Part shown: positions 33,867 through 45,317 of the stretch, one piece after another
Layout of the letters: every line of letters starts with the position of its first letter
How positions within the stretch are numbered: position 1 is the stretch's first letter
NCBI GenBank assembly: GCA_945906105.1
Contig: CAMDQO010000003.1
Location: forward strand, 106,240-170,239
Direction of reading: 5' to 3'
DNA from: Novosphingobium sp. Chol11
GTDB taxonomy: Bacteria > Pseudomonadota > Alphaproteobacteria > Sphingomonadales > Sphingomonadaceae
Length of the DNA: 64,000 bases
The notes under the pieces: model-generated
The model's input: the letters and a program-made list of their open reading frames with translations, nothing else
Databases searched by the model: none
Told to the model about the DNA's origin: nothing
Position numbers and translations under genes: made by a program

Positions 33867-33912
33867 ACTGGGGGTGTGGGGGTCGGAGGTTCGAATCCTC
33901 TCGTCCCGACCA
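33867..33912 (+). repeat. attR of element 1 / attL-like site of the nar island
   Basis: A 46-nt copy of the tRNA-Pro(GGG) 3' end, from the anticodon loop to CCA, with two compensatory T-stem differences from the intact gene. The 5' half of a tRNA is missing, so it is not a functional gene. The sequence after CCA (ATTATTT) is also found after the third copy at 49226-49269 but not after the intact tRNA. Confidence 0.85.
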
Positions 33913-34231
33913 ATTATTTCAAATACTTAGACTATTTTCTCAGACCCACTCCGAGCTTTAGTCTGGGGTTTAGTCTGGGGAGATTTTTTCACTCCAAATC
34001 TGGCGGCTCCGGCTACCCCATCTGCGGGGATTCTCCCCGCAACACCCCGAACATGAGCGGGGCTAAAGACGCGCTCTGTCCCGCCGCCGTGACAGCCCGC
34101 TGCTCAGAGCAATCCGAACCGCCTCACGCTTGAAATCTTCCGTATGCTTGATCATCTCGTCGGTCTCCTTGAGCGAGTGTTAAACTCTCAAGTGACCGGC
34201 GCAAAACCGTTACAAGTCCAGTTAGATCAAC
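33913..34231. other. Non-coding junction between element 1 and the nar cluster
   Basis: It holds a tandem direct repeat TTTAGTCTGGGG (near 33960-33980), a short hairpin GCGGGGA/TCCCCGC at 34024-34040, and the IS3-family fragment annotated at 34063-34155. No intact gene is supported. It marks the recombination scar between the two accessory blocks. Confidence 0.6.
34063..34155 (-). pseudogene. IS3-family transposase OrfA, N-terminal fragment
   Basis: The minus strand encodes MIKHTEDFKREAVRIALSSG followed by LSRRRDRARL and a stop. The first 23 residues match the usual start of IS3-family OrfA (helix-turn-helix, with FKREAVRIAL). The frame is then lost, and no OrfB is present. It is a remnant left beside the att copy. 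Confidence 0.75.
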
Positions 34232-35032
34232 CTATTGCACCATCGCCCCTTCAGCCACGGCAATGGAGATACCGCTTACTCCCGCCTGACCAGCGAGAAT
34301 TGCAATGTACTGCGCCACGGCGCGGCGGTAGCTCGCCTCTTCAAGATAGGCGGCAATAGCTTCCTGCACCGCCTCGAACGGCAACTGCCGCCCTTCCGTG
34401 CGGCGGCCCGAACGGATCACATGGGCGCCGAAGCGGGTCTTGACTGGCTGGGTGCAAAGTGTGTTCTCCGGCAGCGCGAACAGCTTCTCCTCAAATGGTT
34501 TCACCATCTGCCCGGGCCCGACCTGACCCAGTTTGCCGCCTTGCTCTCGCGAGGGGCAAGCTGAGCGCGCACGGGCCAGTTCGACAAAGCGTTCCGGTTC
34601 GGCTTGCAACTGGCGGATCAAGGTGCGGGCATCGCCCGTGGCCAGGCCCAAGGCAAACGAGTCTGCCGGGTCGGCCTCGATCAGGATGTGCTCAGCCTCG
34701 ACTAGCACAGGCGAAGCAAAGCGATCACGATGGGTGTCATAATAGCGGCGACAGGCAGCTTCGTCTGCCTCCGGAATTCGCACTTCGCGTTCCAGCAGCG
34801 CGTCGATCTGCGCGTCTTCTTCGGTAAGCGGTCGGCCATCGCTATCGCAGCGATCATCTGCAGGAACGCCCAGCCGCTTTGCCTCGTCAAGCAGCAGCTG
34901 ACGCACCGCCAATGCTTCGGCGGCGGCGTGCCAGGCCGCTTCGGCGTCAGGCGCTGGATGATGCTGGGCTTCGGCCGCAATGGCCTCTGCCGGGATTTCT
35001 CGCCCGCCGACGATGACCGGTTCCGGGTTCAT
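34232..35032 (-). CDS. Peptidyl-prolyl cis-trans isomerase, parvulin type
   Basis: A 266-residue protein with a PpiC/parvulin domain: VEAEHILIEADPAD, then FVELARARSACPSREQGGKLGQVGPGQMVKPFEEKLFAL in outline, and PVKTRFGAHVIRSGRR. The N-terminal part is helical and NifM-like. It is the last gene of the nar operon, overlapping narI by 4 nt. A similar isomerase gene ends the narK1K2GHJI operon of Pseudomonas aeruginosa, so a role in folding or assembling nitrate reductase is likely. No signal peptide is visible, so it probably acts in the cytoplasm. Confidence 0.9.
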   Translation of the reverse strand: MNPEPVIVGGREIPAEAIAAEAQHHPAPDAEAAWHAAAEALAVRQLLLDEAKRLGVPADDRCDSDGRPLTEEDAQIDALLEREVRIPEADEAACRRYYDTHRDRFASPVLVEAEHILIEADPADSFALGLATGDARTLIRQLQAEPERFVELARARSACPSREQGGKLGQVGPGQMVKPFEEKLFALPENTLCTQPVKTRFGAHVIRSGRRTEGRQLPFEAVQEAIAAYLEEASYRRAVAQYIAILAGQAGVSGISIAVAEGAMVQ

Positions 35033-35724
35033 CGGGCCAGCTTCCTTGAACGGACCACCTGATAGCCCGGCCGCCAGACATAGCGCACCGGTGCGCTGAG
35101 CATGTGCACCAGACGGGTGAAGGGAAACAGGAACAGGATCGTCAGCCCTAGGAACAGGTGCAGCTTGAATACCAGTGCCACGTCGACGATGTGGCCAGCC
35201 GCGCCGGAGCGGAAAGTGAAGATGCCCTGTGCCCAGTTCATGAACTTGACCATTTCGTGACCATCAAGTTGCTGCAGCGACAGCGGGATCGTGGCCAGGC
35301 CAAGGGCCAGTTGCGCCCACAAAAGCAGAATGACCATGTTGTCGGCGAGGCTGGAAGCAGCGCGGACCCGTGGATCGAAGAAGCGGCGATGGATCAACAA
35401 GGTCGCCCCGGCGATCCCCAACACCCCGGCAAAGCCACCGGCGACTATGGCCAGCAGCTGCTTGGCCCCGTGCGAGATACCCAGTGTGTCGAACACGACA
35501 ATCGGGGTCAGCAGGCCAACCACGTGTCCGGCGAAGATCAATAATACCCCGACATGGAACAGCACCGACCCGATCATAAGCTGCTTGCGGCGCAGCAGTT
35601 GGCTCGATCCGGCGCGCCAGGAATAGGGCTCGCGATCATACCGGATCACCGAACCAACGGCGAGAACGGCGAGGGCAATGTAGGGGTAGATCCCGAACAG
35701 CAGATTATGGATGAAATCAGCCAT
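35029..35724 (-). CDS. narI: Respiratory nitrate reductase, gamma subunit
   Basis: A 231-residue membrane cytochrome b with five hydrophobic helices. It starts MADFIHNLLFGIYPYIALAVLAVGSVIRYDREPYSWRAGSSQLL in outline, with family motifs SVLFHVGVLLIFAGHVVGLL and FKLHLFLGLTILFLFPFTRLVHMLSAP, whose histidines bind two b hemes. It takes electrons from quinol and passes them to NarH. The start at 35724 overlaps narJ by 8 nt. Confidence 0.97.
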   Translation of the reverse strand: MADFIHNLLFGIYPYIALAVLAVGSVIRYDREPYSWRAGSSQLLRRKQLMIGSVLFHVGVLLIFAGHVVGLLTPIVVFDTLGISHGAKQLLAIVAGGFAGVLGIAGATLLIHRRFFDPRVRAASSLADNMVILLLWAQLALGLATIPLSLQQLDGHEMVKFMNWAQGIFTFRSGAAGHIVDVALVFKLHLFLGLTILFLFPFTRLVHMLSAPVRYVWRPGYQVVRSRKLAR

Positions 35725-36414
35725 GAGCTTGGCTCCCGAGGGGGTCGGTGGTCTGGAAACGGGCGACGATGGCGGCGGCCTGTGGACATTCGGCAGAAGC
35801 GTTTGGCGCGGCGGGGCCATCGAAGCGGATCTGCTCCTCCTCCCAGGCGGCATCGAGCGCGGCGAGGTCATCGGGATCATCCGCAGGGGCGATCTCAAAC
35901 GCCTCACCGCCTGCGCCGGCAAGATCCGCCAGAATCCGCATCGGGGCAGCATAGGGCGTGCCTTTTTCTTCCAGCCGTTCGGCCAAGGCAGAGAGGATAA
36001 CACCCGGTTGTGCCAGTTCTTCGGCAGCCTGCGCGGGCGGCAGGACCGAGAGGTATTCTAGGAACAGCGGCAGATAGTCCGGCAGCTCCTTTGCCGTGAT
36101 TTCAAGTCCCTGGGCCTCGTATCGGTCACGCAGGTCAACCATCGCCTGCCCCCGGTCGCGGCTTTCGCCGTGGACGTGTTCGAACAGGTGGAGCGAAACG
36201 GCCCGGCCCCGGTCGAACAGGCCAACATAACGCTCTTGCAGATCGAGCAGGTCGGTCGCGGCCAGTTCATCAAGCAGCGGTTGCAGTGCGGCGCGCTGCT
36301 CGGCCGAAAGCAGGCCGTCATTGACCAGAGCGCCGGCCAGTTCCGGTGCGGCCTGTTGCACGGCAGCATCGGGATAGCGGAGCAAAGCGGACAGGGTGCG
36401 AAGGGTCAGTCGCA

Positions 36415-36415
<1 letters not shown>
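35717..36415 (-). CDS. narJ: Nitrate reductase molybdenum cofactor assembly chaperone
   Basis: A 232-residue NarJ/TorD-family chaperone. Features are LRTLSALLRYPD at the start, LQERYVGLFDRGRAVSLHLFEHVHGESRDRGQAMVDL in outline, and YLPLFLEYLSVLPPAQAAEEL. It binds the apo NarGH complex and promotes insertion of the molybdenum and iron-sulfur cofactors. The gene overlaps narH by 1 nt (TGATG) and narI by 8 nt. Confidence 0.95.
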
Positions 36416-37937
<1,522 letters not shown>

Positions 37938-37941
<4 letters not shown>

Positions 37942-40900
37942 GCTACAACCTCCTCTGCGCCTAGCGGCCCTTCGAGCCAGTCGACTTTGCTGAGCTTGCG
38001 GACGATCACGAATTCGTCGCGATTGGAGCCCACGGTGCCGTAGTAGTTGAAGCCGTAAGCCTGCTGGACGTAGCCGCCGATCATGTGGGTCGGCTTCAGT
38101 ATCGCGCGGGTCACCGAATTGTGGATCCCGCCGCGTTGGCCGGTCAGCGGCGATCCGGGCACGTTCACGATCTTCTCCTGCGCATGATACATGAACAGGG
38201 TGCCTTCCTTCATCCGCTGCGAAACGACCACGCGGGCCACCAGCGCGCCGTTGGCGTTGAAGGTTTCGACCCAGTCGTTGTCGACCAGTTCGGCCTTGGC
38301 TGCGTCCACTTCGCTCATCCACACGATAGGCCCGCCGCGTGACAGTGTCAGCATCAACTGGTTGTCGGTGTAAGTGGAATGGATGCCCCATTTCTGATGC
38401 GGGGTGATGAAGTTCAGCACTACATGCTTCTGCCCGGCGGCCTCGGCCAGCATCGGCGCCACCGCCTTGGTATCGATCGGCGGGCGATAGACGCAAAGTG
38501 CTTCGCCAAATGCCAGCATCCATTTGTGGTCCTGATACAACTGTTGGCGCCCGGTCAATGTGCGCCACGGGATCAATTCGTGGACGTTGGTATAACCAGC
38601 GCTGTAGCAAACGTGCTCGCTTTCGATTCCGGACCATGTTGGTGAGGAAATGATCTTCCTTGGCTGCGCCTGGATGTCGCGGAACCGAATCTTTTCGTCT
38701 TCCTTGGGCTTTGCCAGATGGGCATGTTCGCGTCCGGTAAATTCCGATAGCGCTTCCCACGCCTTGACCGCCACTTCACCATTGGTTTCCGGGGCCAGCA
38801 TCAGCAGGACCTCGGCTGCATCGATCGCGGTTTCAATCTTCGGCATTCCCTTAGTCGGGCCGTCCTCGGTGACTGTACCGTTGAGCTGGCGCAGGCTTTC
38901 GACTTCGGCGCTGGTGTTCCAACCGATCCCCTTGCCGCCATTGCCCAGCTTGTCCAGCAACGGGCCAAGCGCCGTGAAACGCTTGTATAGGCCGGGATAA
39001 TCCCGCTCGACCAGCGCTACATTCGCCATGGTCTTACCGGGGATCGGCTCGACTTGACCCTCGCCCCAGTCGGCCACGTCGAAGGGCTGGGCAAGCTCGT
39101 TCGCCGTATCGTGCTGGATCGGGACCAGCACCACGTCCTGTTCCACGCCCAGTACTTCGGGCGCGATTTCGGAAAAGGTCTTGGCGAGCCCTTTGTAAAT
39201 GTCCCAATCGCTGCGAGATTCCCAGACCGGATCCACTGCCGCCGACAGCGGGTGGATGAAAGGGTGCATATCGGACGTATTGAGATCGTCCTTTTCGTAC
39301 CAACTCGCCGTCGGCAGAACGATGTCGGAATAGACGCAGGTGGTCGACATCCGGAAGTCGAGCGTGACCAGCAAGTCCAGCTTACCTTTGGGCGCCTCAT
39401 CGTGCCACTTCACGTCTTTGGGCTTCTGGTGGCCCATCTCGCCCAGATCTTTGCCCTGGACGCCGTGTGCGGTGCCAAGCAGGTGTTTGAGGAAGTACTC
39501 ATGTCCCTTGCCTGAAGAGCCGAGCAGGTTTGAACGCCAGACGAACATATTGCGCGGCCAGTTGGCCGGATCGTCGGGATCGAAGCAGGACATTTCAAGC
39601 TCGCCCGATTTGAGCGCGGCAGCAACGTAGTCCGGGGCGCTCTTGCCAGACGCCTTGATCGCCTTGCCTACTTCGAGCGGGTTGGTTTTGAGCTGCGGGG
39701 CACTTGGTAGCCAGCCCATCCGCTCGGCCCGGACGTTAAAATCGATCAGGCTGGCATCCCAGTCACCATCGGGTGCGGTTGGCGAGAGAATTTCGCTGAC
39801 CCCCAGCGTCTCGTAACGCCATTGATCGGTGTGAGCGTAAAAGAAACTGGTTGAATTCATCTGCCGCGGCGGACGGCTCCAATCCAGCCCAAAGGCCAGC
39901 GGCAGCCAGCCGGTCTGCGGGCGCAGCTTTTCCTGGCCGACATAGTGGGCCCAGCCGCCACCCGACTGACCGACACAGCCGCACATCACCAAGAGGTTGA
40001 TGATCCCCCGGTAATTCATGTCCATATGATACCAGTGGTTCAGCCCGGCCCCTAGGATGACCATGGACTTACCGTTCGTCGCCTCGGCATTGGCCGCAAA
40101 TTCGCGCGCAACCGTGACGATGTGATCGGCCGGAATGCCAGTGATCGTTTCGGCCCAGGCCGGGGTGTAGGGACTGGTATCGCCATAATCCCGCGCCACG
40201 TGTTCGCCGCCCAATCCGCGGTCTAGGCCGTAATTGGCACATAGCAGATCGAACACGGTGGCGACGTAAGTGCGCCCCTCGTTAATCTCCAACTTACGAA
40301 CAGGCACCCGTTTCAGCAGTACGTCCGGATGATCGGTGCCTTGAAAGAAGTCGTGTTCGCGGTTGCCGAAATAGGGGAAGGCAACGTCCAGAACTTCATC
40401 GTGATCCTTGTCGAGGATCGCGGTCATCAGCAACTTGACGTTACTGCCTGTACCATCCTTTTCCTCAAGGTTCCATTTGCCTTTTTCACCCCAGCGGAAA
40501 CCTGCTGTGCCTGACGGAGCGACCACTTCGTCGCGCGCTTCGTCAATCGCGACGGTCTTCCATTCGGGGTTGTTCTCCTCACCCAGATTGCCCGCGAAGT
40601 CGGATGCGCGCAGCAGCCGGTCAGGCACGAACCGGCCGTCCTTCTCGATCAGTTGGACCAGCATCGGCATGTCGGAATAGCGGCGGCAGTAGTCCTCGAA
40701 ATAAGGCACCTGCCGATCGAGATGGAACTCGCGCAGAATGACATGGCCCATCGCCAGCGCCAGTGCAGCGTCGGTTCCGGCCTTGGGGTTTAGCCAGATG
40801 TCGGCAAACTTAGTCGCTTCGGCATAATCGGGAGAAACGACCGCCACTTTGGCACCGCGATAGCGGGCTTCGGTCATGAAATGGGCGTCTGGCGTCCGGG

Positions 40901-41675
40901 TTTGTGGCACGTTGCTGCCCCACAGCATCAGGAAGCCGGAATTGTACCAGTCGGCGCTTTCTGGAACGTCAGTCTGCTCGCCCCAAGTCATCGGACTGGC
41001 AGGTGGCAAATCGCAGTACCAATCGTAAAAGCTCATGCAGGTTCCGCCGAGCAGCGACAGATAGCGTGATCCCGCCGCATAGCTGACCATCGACATCGCC
41101 GGGATCGGAGAGAAACCGATCACCCGGTCCGGACCCCACTGCTTTGCAGTATAGGCGTTGGCCGCAGCGATGATCTCGTTGACCTCGTCCCAGGTCGAGC
41201 GGACAAAACCGCCGTGGCCGCGGATCGCGGTATAGCTTTTGCGCTTGTCCGGATCATTCTGGATCGAGGCCCAGGCCGCAACCGGCGCCAGCGTGGCCCG
41301 CGCGGCGCGCCACAGCTTGACCAGCCGCTTGCGGATCAGTGGGTACTTCAGCCGCTGTGCCGAGTAGATATACCACGAGTAGCTAGCCCCGCGCGGGCAG
41401 CCGCGCGGCTCGTGGTTGGGTAATTCAGGCCGGGTGCGCGGATAGTCGGTCTGCTGGGTTTCCCAGGTGATGATCCCGCCTTTGACGTAGATTTTCCAAC
41501 TGCATGATCCAGTGCAGTTCACCCCATGGGTAGAGCGCACGATCTTGTCGTGCTGCCAACGCTTGCGATAGCTGTCCTCCCAGTCACGCGCCTCGGCAGT
41601 AGTGACGCCGTGGCCATCGGAGAATTGCTCTTTCTTCTGGCGAAAGAAAGTCAGGCGGTCGAGCAGATGGCTCAT
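37938..41675 (-). CDS. narG: Respiratory nitrate reductase, alpha subunit
   Basis: The 1245-residue molybdopterin catalytic subunit, normal NarG length. It starts MSHLLDRLTFFRQKKEQF; the FS0 cluster ligands are His50, Cys54, Cys58 and Cys93 (STHGVNCTGSCSW ... RGCPRG). The Mo-ligand Asp is in YDWYCDLPPASPMTWGEQT. It reduces nitrate to nitrite on the cytoplasmic side of the membrane. There is no Tat signal at the N-terminus beyond the usual NarG start. The start at 41675 overlaps the narK stop as ATGA, so it replaces a much longer open frame that extends into narK. Confidence 0.98.
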
Positions 41676-44410
41676 GCTGTAGCTCCTTGGGCAACGGGGT
41701 TGGCGATAGCACGGCGGCGTTCGATATCGTGGAGCAGGCCGCCCTTGCGAGTGTAAGCCCACCAAGTCAGCGCCGCGCAGCTCGCGTAGAAACCGATGAA
41801 GCCATAGAGCGCCACCATCGGTGTGCCGGTCGCCGAAATCGACATCCCAAAAGCGCGTGGGATGAAGAAGGCACCGTAGGCGGCGATTGCCGAGGTAAAA
41901 CCGACGATTGCCGCCGATTCCTTTTCGGCCTGACGGGTGCGCTGGGCAGCATCCAGTTCGGGCATGAGCCGCGGCACTTCCTGGCGCATGATGTTGGGGA
42001 TCATCTGGAAGGTTGAGGCGTTGCCCACTCCGGTGACGAAGAACATGAAGATGAAGGCGCCGAGGAAGCCGTTGAAGTCCTTGGCTTCGAGGAAGTGGAT
42101 CACGCCCAGCGCCCCGACAATCATGCCGATAAACACCCAGAAGGTGACCCGCGCACCGCCCCAGCGGTCTGCCACCCAGCCAGTAGCGGCGCGGCTGATC
42201 GCGCCGACTAACGGGCCCAAAAAGACAAATTTCAGCACATTCACGTCCGGGAACTGGCTTTTGGCGAGCAGCGGCAGACCGGCAGAAAAGCCGATGAACG
42301 ATCCGAAAGTGCCAGTATAGAGCCAGCACATCAGCCAGTTGTGCTTGCGCTGGAAAATCACCGATTGTTCAGCGAAGCTGGCCCGTGCATCGGCGATATC
42401 ATTCATCCCGAACCAGGCCAGTACGGTTGAGGCAATGATGAACGGCACCCAGATGAAGCCGGCGTTCTGCAGCCACAGCTGGCCGCCATCCTTGGTTGGC
42501 ATGGGATCGCCGCCCAATGAACCGAACACGCTGGCGGTAATCACCAGCGGCACCGCGAACTGCATTACCGAAACGCCCAGATTACCGAGCCCGGCATTGA
42601 GCGCCAGGGCATTGCCCTTCTGTGCTTTGGGGAAGAAGAACCCGATATTCGACATCGAGGAGGCAAAGTTGCCGCCGCCAAAGCCGCAGAGCAGTGCCAG
42701 AACCAGAAAGATAAAATAGGGCGTATCGGGATCCTGCACCGCATAGCCGATCCCGAACGCCGGGATCAGCAGCGTGGCGGTGCTGAGCGTGGTCCATAGC
42801 CGTCCGCCGAAGATCGGCACCATGAACGAATAGAAGATCCGAAAGGTTGCGCCCGACAGGCCGGGTAGTGCGGCCAGCCAGAACAGCTGGTCCGTGGTAT
42901 AGGCGAACCCGATGAGGGGCAGCTTTGCGACCACCACAGACCAGACCATCCAGACTGCGAAGGCCAGCAGCAGTGCGGGGATCGAGATATACAGATTGCG
43001 GTTGGCAATGCGTTGGCCGGTTTCCTCCCAGAAGGCGGAATCCTCAGGCCGCCAATCTGCGATGACCTTGCTTTTGACCTCGTGGGCTGCATGGGTTTCG
43101 GCATCATGCAGTCCGGCCATTTCCGGAAACTGCGGCAGCGAGCGATTATCGAGCCCGGCGGCTTTCTGCTCCATCTGGCGGATCGCCAGGTGCATCCAGC
43201 CAAGTGCCACGGCTACCAGCGCGAACAGCACCATGAAGCAACTGGTCCAGATGCCGGTCAGATCACTGACCGCGCCGAACACGATTGGCAGGACAAATCC
43301 GCCGAGCCCGCCAACCAGCCCAACCAGCCCACCGACTGAACCGACATGGCCAGGGTAATAGACCGGAATGTGCTTGTAGACCGCCGCTTTGCCAAGCGAC
43401 ATGAAAAAGCCGAGCACGAAGATCGTGATCACGAAGGGAACCAGGCTCATCGAGGTTGAAAAGGCGATGTCACCCTTGATCCCATGGATCGTGTAATCGG
43501 TCGCCGGATAGGATAACATGAACAGGCACAGCATCGACACGCCGAAGGTGGCGTACATAATCTTGCGCGCGCCATAGCGGTCAGACAGGATGCCGCCGTA
43601 TGCGCGGAACAGCGAGGCCGAAAGTGAGAACGTTGCCGCGAGCATCCCTGCGACCTTGATGTCTACGCCATAGACCCCGATCAGATATTTGGGCAGCCAC
43701 AGCGCCAAGGCGACGAAAGCCCCGAACACGAAGAAGTAGTAGAGCGAGAAGCGCCAAACCTGCTCGTTCCTGAGCGGCTCAAGCTGCTCTTTCAGGCTTT
43801 TGGGCTTTTCGCCGCTGATCTTGCGCGCGGCCAGATCAGGATCGTCCTTGGCAAAAACAAAAAACAGCACGGCAGTAACCGCCAGCACCGACGCCCAGAT
43901 CAGAGCCACCGCTTGCCAGCCCATCGCCACCATGATCCACGGGGCGACGAACTTGGTCACCGCCGCGCCGACATTACCCATCCCGAAAAATCCGAGCGCA
44001 GAGCCCTGTTTTTCCTGCGGGTACCACTTGGAGACATAGGCCACGCCGACTGCGAACCCGCCGCCGGCCAAGCCAAGCCCAAGCGCTGCGACTAGCATCA
44101 TTGCGTAAGTATCTGCAAAGGTTAGCAAATAAGTTGAAATAGCCGAGGCCAACATGGTCAGCGGAAAGACGATCCTTCCGCCGTACTGGTCAGTCCAGAC
44201 CCCGAGCAGCAACCGGACCAACGAACCAGTCAGGATTGGCGTGCCGACCAGCAAGCCGAACTGGGTGTCGTTAAGCCCCAGATCGTGCTTGATCTGGATC
44301 CCGATGATCGCAAAGATCGTCCAGACCGCGAAGCAGACCGTGAAAGCAAATGTGCTGAGGCCGAGAGCCCGGTTCTGCTCGCCATGGTTGACCGTTTGCT
44401 GGAGTGGCAT
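41672..44410 (-). CDS. narK: Fused nitrate/nitrite transporter NarK1-NarK2
   Basis: A 912-residue major-facilitator protein that is two transporters in one chain, about 24 membrane helices. The first half (about 1-430) includes FGLLVGTPILTGSLVRLLLGVWTDQYGGR and GMGNVGAAVTKFVAPW; the second (about 480-912) includes FRIFYSFMVPIFGGRLWTT and GFGGGNFASSMSNIGFFFPK. Both halves show NarK signatures. In Paracoccus the same fusion combines nitrate/proton uptake (first half) with nitrate/nitrite exchange (second half). It is the first gene of the nar operon, 63 nt downstream of a perfect FNR box. Confidence 0.95.
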   Translation of the reverse strand: MPLQQTVNHGEQNRALGLSTFAFTVCFAVWTIFAIIGIQIKHDLGLNDTQFGLLVGTPILTGSLVRLLLGVWTDQYGGRIVFPLTMLASAISTYLLTFADTYAMMLVAALGLGLAGGGFAVGVAYVSKWYPQEKQGSALGFFGMGNVGAAVTKFVAPWIMVAMGWQAVALIWASVLAVTAVLFFVFAKDDPDLAARKISGEKPKSLKEQLEPLRNEQVWRFSLYYFFVFGAFVALALWLPKYLIGVYGVDIKVAGMLAATFSLSASLFRAYGGILSDRYGARKIMYATFGVSMLCLFMLSYPATDYTIHGIKGDIAFSTSMSLVPFVITIFVLGFFMSLGKAAVYKHIPVYYPGHVGSVGGLVGLVGGLGGFVLPIVFGAVSDLTGIWTSCFMVLFALVAVALGWMHLAIRQMEQKAAGLDNRSLPQFPEMAGLHDAETHAAHEVKSKVIADWRPEDSAFWEETGQRIANRNLYISIPALLLAFAVWMVWSVVVAKLPLIGFAYTTDQLFWLAALPGLSGATFRIFYSFMVPIFGGRLWTTLSTATLLIPAFGIGYAVQDPDTPYFIFLVLALLCGFGGGNFASSMSNIGFFFPKAQKGNALALNAGLGNLGVSVMQFAVPLVITASVFGSLGGDPMPTKDGGQLWLQNAGFIWVPFIIASTVLAWFGMNDIADARASFAEQSVIFQRKHNWLMCWLYTGTFGSFIGFSAGLPLLAKSQFPDVNVLKFVFLGPLVGAISRAATGWVADRWGGARVTFWVFIGMIVGALGVIHFLEAKDFNGFLGAFIFMFFVTGVGNASTFQMIPNIMRQEVPRLMPELDAAQRTRQAEKESAAIVGFTSAIAAYGAFFIPRAFGMSISATGTPMVALYGFIGFYASCAALTWWAYTRKGGLLHDIERRRAIANPVAQGATA

Positions 44411-44472
44411 GATGAATTCCCGCCTGTTTGGATTCGATGCAGCAAGGCATGGCGCGATTGCTGGAAGCAGGC

Positions 44473-44486
44473 TTGATCCGGATCAA
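44473..44486. promoter_or_regulatory. FNR-type box upstream of narK, perfect
   Basis: TTGATCCGGATCAA matches TTGAT-N4-ATCAA exactly. Its centre is about 69 nt upstream of the narK start codon, so a class II promoter start would fall near 44438 with a 27-nt leader. Either a chromosomal FNR or the adjacent NarR-like protein could bind here. Confidence 0.85.
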
Positions 44487-44565
44487 ATTGGCTCTTCGCG
44501 GATGGCAAAAGCGCGATGGCCATGATCCGCAGCGTCTTTCGACTTGCGGCAGATCAAGTCTATGA

Positions 44566-44579
44566 TTGATAAGCATCAA
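44566..44579. promoter_or_regulatory. FNR-type box near narR, perfect
   Basis: TTGATAAGCATCAA matches the FNR consensus exactly. It is centred about 50 nt upstream of the chosen narR start (44622), too close for simple activation of narR at -41.5, so it may mediate autoregulation or act as a second site for narK. It lies 93 nt from the other box. Confidence 0.8.
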
Positions 44580-44621
44580 TTCAAGCGTTAGGGATCGTGT
44601 TCAAAGGGAGTGTCCAAATCC

Positions 44622-45317
44622 GTGCGCGTCGCTGAAAAACCAGAGATTGCCAAACTCCCTCTATTCCGGGAAATGCAGGACGAACAGCGCGAGCGGATCT
44701 TCTCAAGCTCATTCCTGCAGGTCTTTCCGCCGCAGCTGACTCTGTTCGAACTTGGCCAGCATCCAGACTTTCTTCACGTTCTGGTCGATGGCCTAGTCGA
44801 ACTCTATGCGACCAGCGCCGGGCGTGACACGACCATTGGAATCGTTGAGGCGGTGACCAGTTTCATTTTGGCCGCCGTCGTCACAGATCAGCCTTACTTG
44901 ATGTCAGCTCGCACTATTGCTTCGTCACGGATCCTGCTGGTTCCGGCAGCATTGGTCCGCGAAGTGGTGAAAGACGATTGCGCGCTGATGCAGGCCACCA
45001 TGCGTGAACTCGCTCAAGCCTACCGTGATATGGTTCGTGCGCTGACCGACATGAAGCTGCGCCAATCGGCCGAGCGGCTGGGTAACCTGATTCTTCAGCA
45101 AGATCATCGGCAGGGCGGGACCGGCAAGGTTCGGCTCAAAACCGAAAAGCGCCTGCTCGCTTCACTGCTCGGCATGACGCCAGAGAATCTGTCGCGTGCG
45201 TTTGGGGTGCTTGGCAGCCGCGGAATTTCGGTTAACGGACCTCAGATAACAATCTCTGATCGCGCCGCACTGGAAGCTTTCGTTCGCCCCGATCCGGTGC
45301 GCGAAAATCTGGCCTGA
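44622..45317 (+). CDS. narR: CRP/FNR-family regulator, NarR/Dnr-like
   Basis: A 231-residue regulator with a cyclic-nucleotide-binding-like domain (LFELGQHPDFLHVLVDGLVELYATS, then TSFILAAVVTDQPYLMSARTI) and a C-terminal winged helix with TEKRLLASLLGMTPENLSRAFGVL. The N-terminus has no Cys cluster, so it is not an oxygen-sensing FNR; the layout matches NarR of Paracoccus, which activates narKGHJI in response to nitrate or nitrite, and NO-sensing Dnr. GTG 44622 has GGGAG 11 nt upstream; GTG 44610 is an alternative that would overlap this site. It is divergent from the nar operon. Confidence 0.85.
   Translation: MRVAEKPEIAKLPLFREMQDEQRERIFSSSFLQVFPPQLTLFELGQHPDFLHVLVDGLVELYATSAGRDTTIGIVEAVTSFILAAVVTDQPYLMSARTIASSRILLVPAALVREVVKDDCALMQATMRELAQAYRDMVRALTDMKLRQSAERLGNLILQQDHRQGGTGKVRLKTEKRLLASLLGMTPENLSRAFGVLGSRGISVNGPQITISDRAALEAFVRPDPVRENLA

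Larger units (their letters stand above)
24740..33912. mobile_element. Integrative element 1 in tRNA-Pro (about 9.1 kb)
   Basis: It is bounded by a 46-nt direct repeat of the tRNA-Pro 3' end. From left to right it holds a convergent restriction-modification pair, six short genes in a coupled operon, a repeat-rich non-coding stretch, a DUF3987 protein, an AlpA-like regulator and a tyrosine integrase beside the right repeat. There are no structural phage or conjugation genes. This content resembles small P4-like satellites or mobilisable islands. Confidence 0.85.

Noticed and set aside
33867..33912. A second tRNA-Pro gene
   Set aside because: Only the anticodon loop to CCA portion is present; the acceptor 5' strand, D arm and 5' anticodon stem are missing, so it cannot fold as a tRNA.
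33955..33985. Short CRISPR-like or iteron array (TTTAGTCTGGGG twice)
   Set aside because: Only two copies in direct tandem, with no spacers and no cas genes; treated as a small local duplication at the element junction.
37942..38760. N-terminal extension of NarH
   Set aside because: It lies inside narG in another frame; the family start MKVRAQIGKVLNLDKC is at 37941.
41676..42329. N-terminal extension of NarG by about 218 residues
   Set aside because: The frame is open but overlaps narK antiparallel in reading, has no similarity to NarG, and the conserved NarG start MSHLLDRL lies at 41675 with an ATGA overlap.
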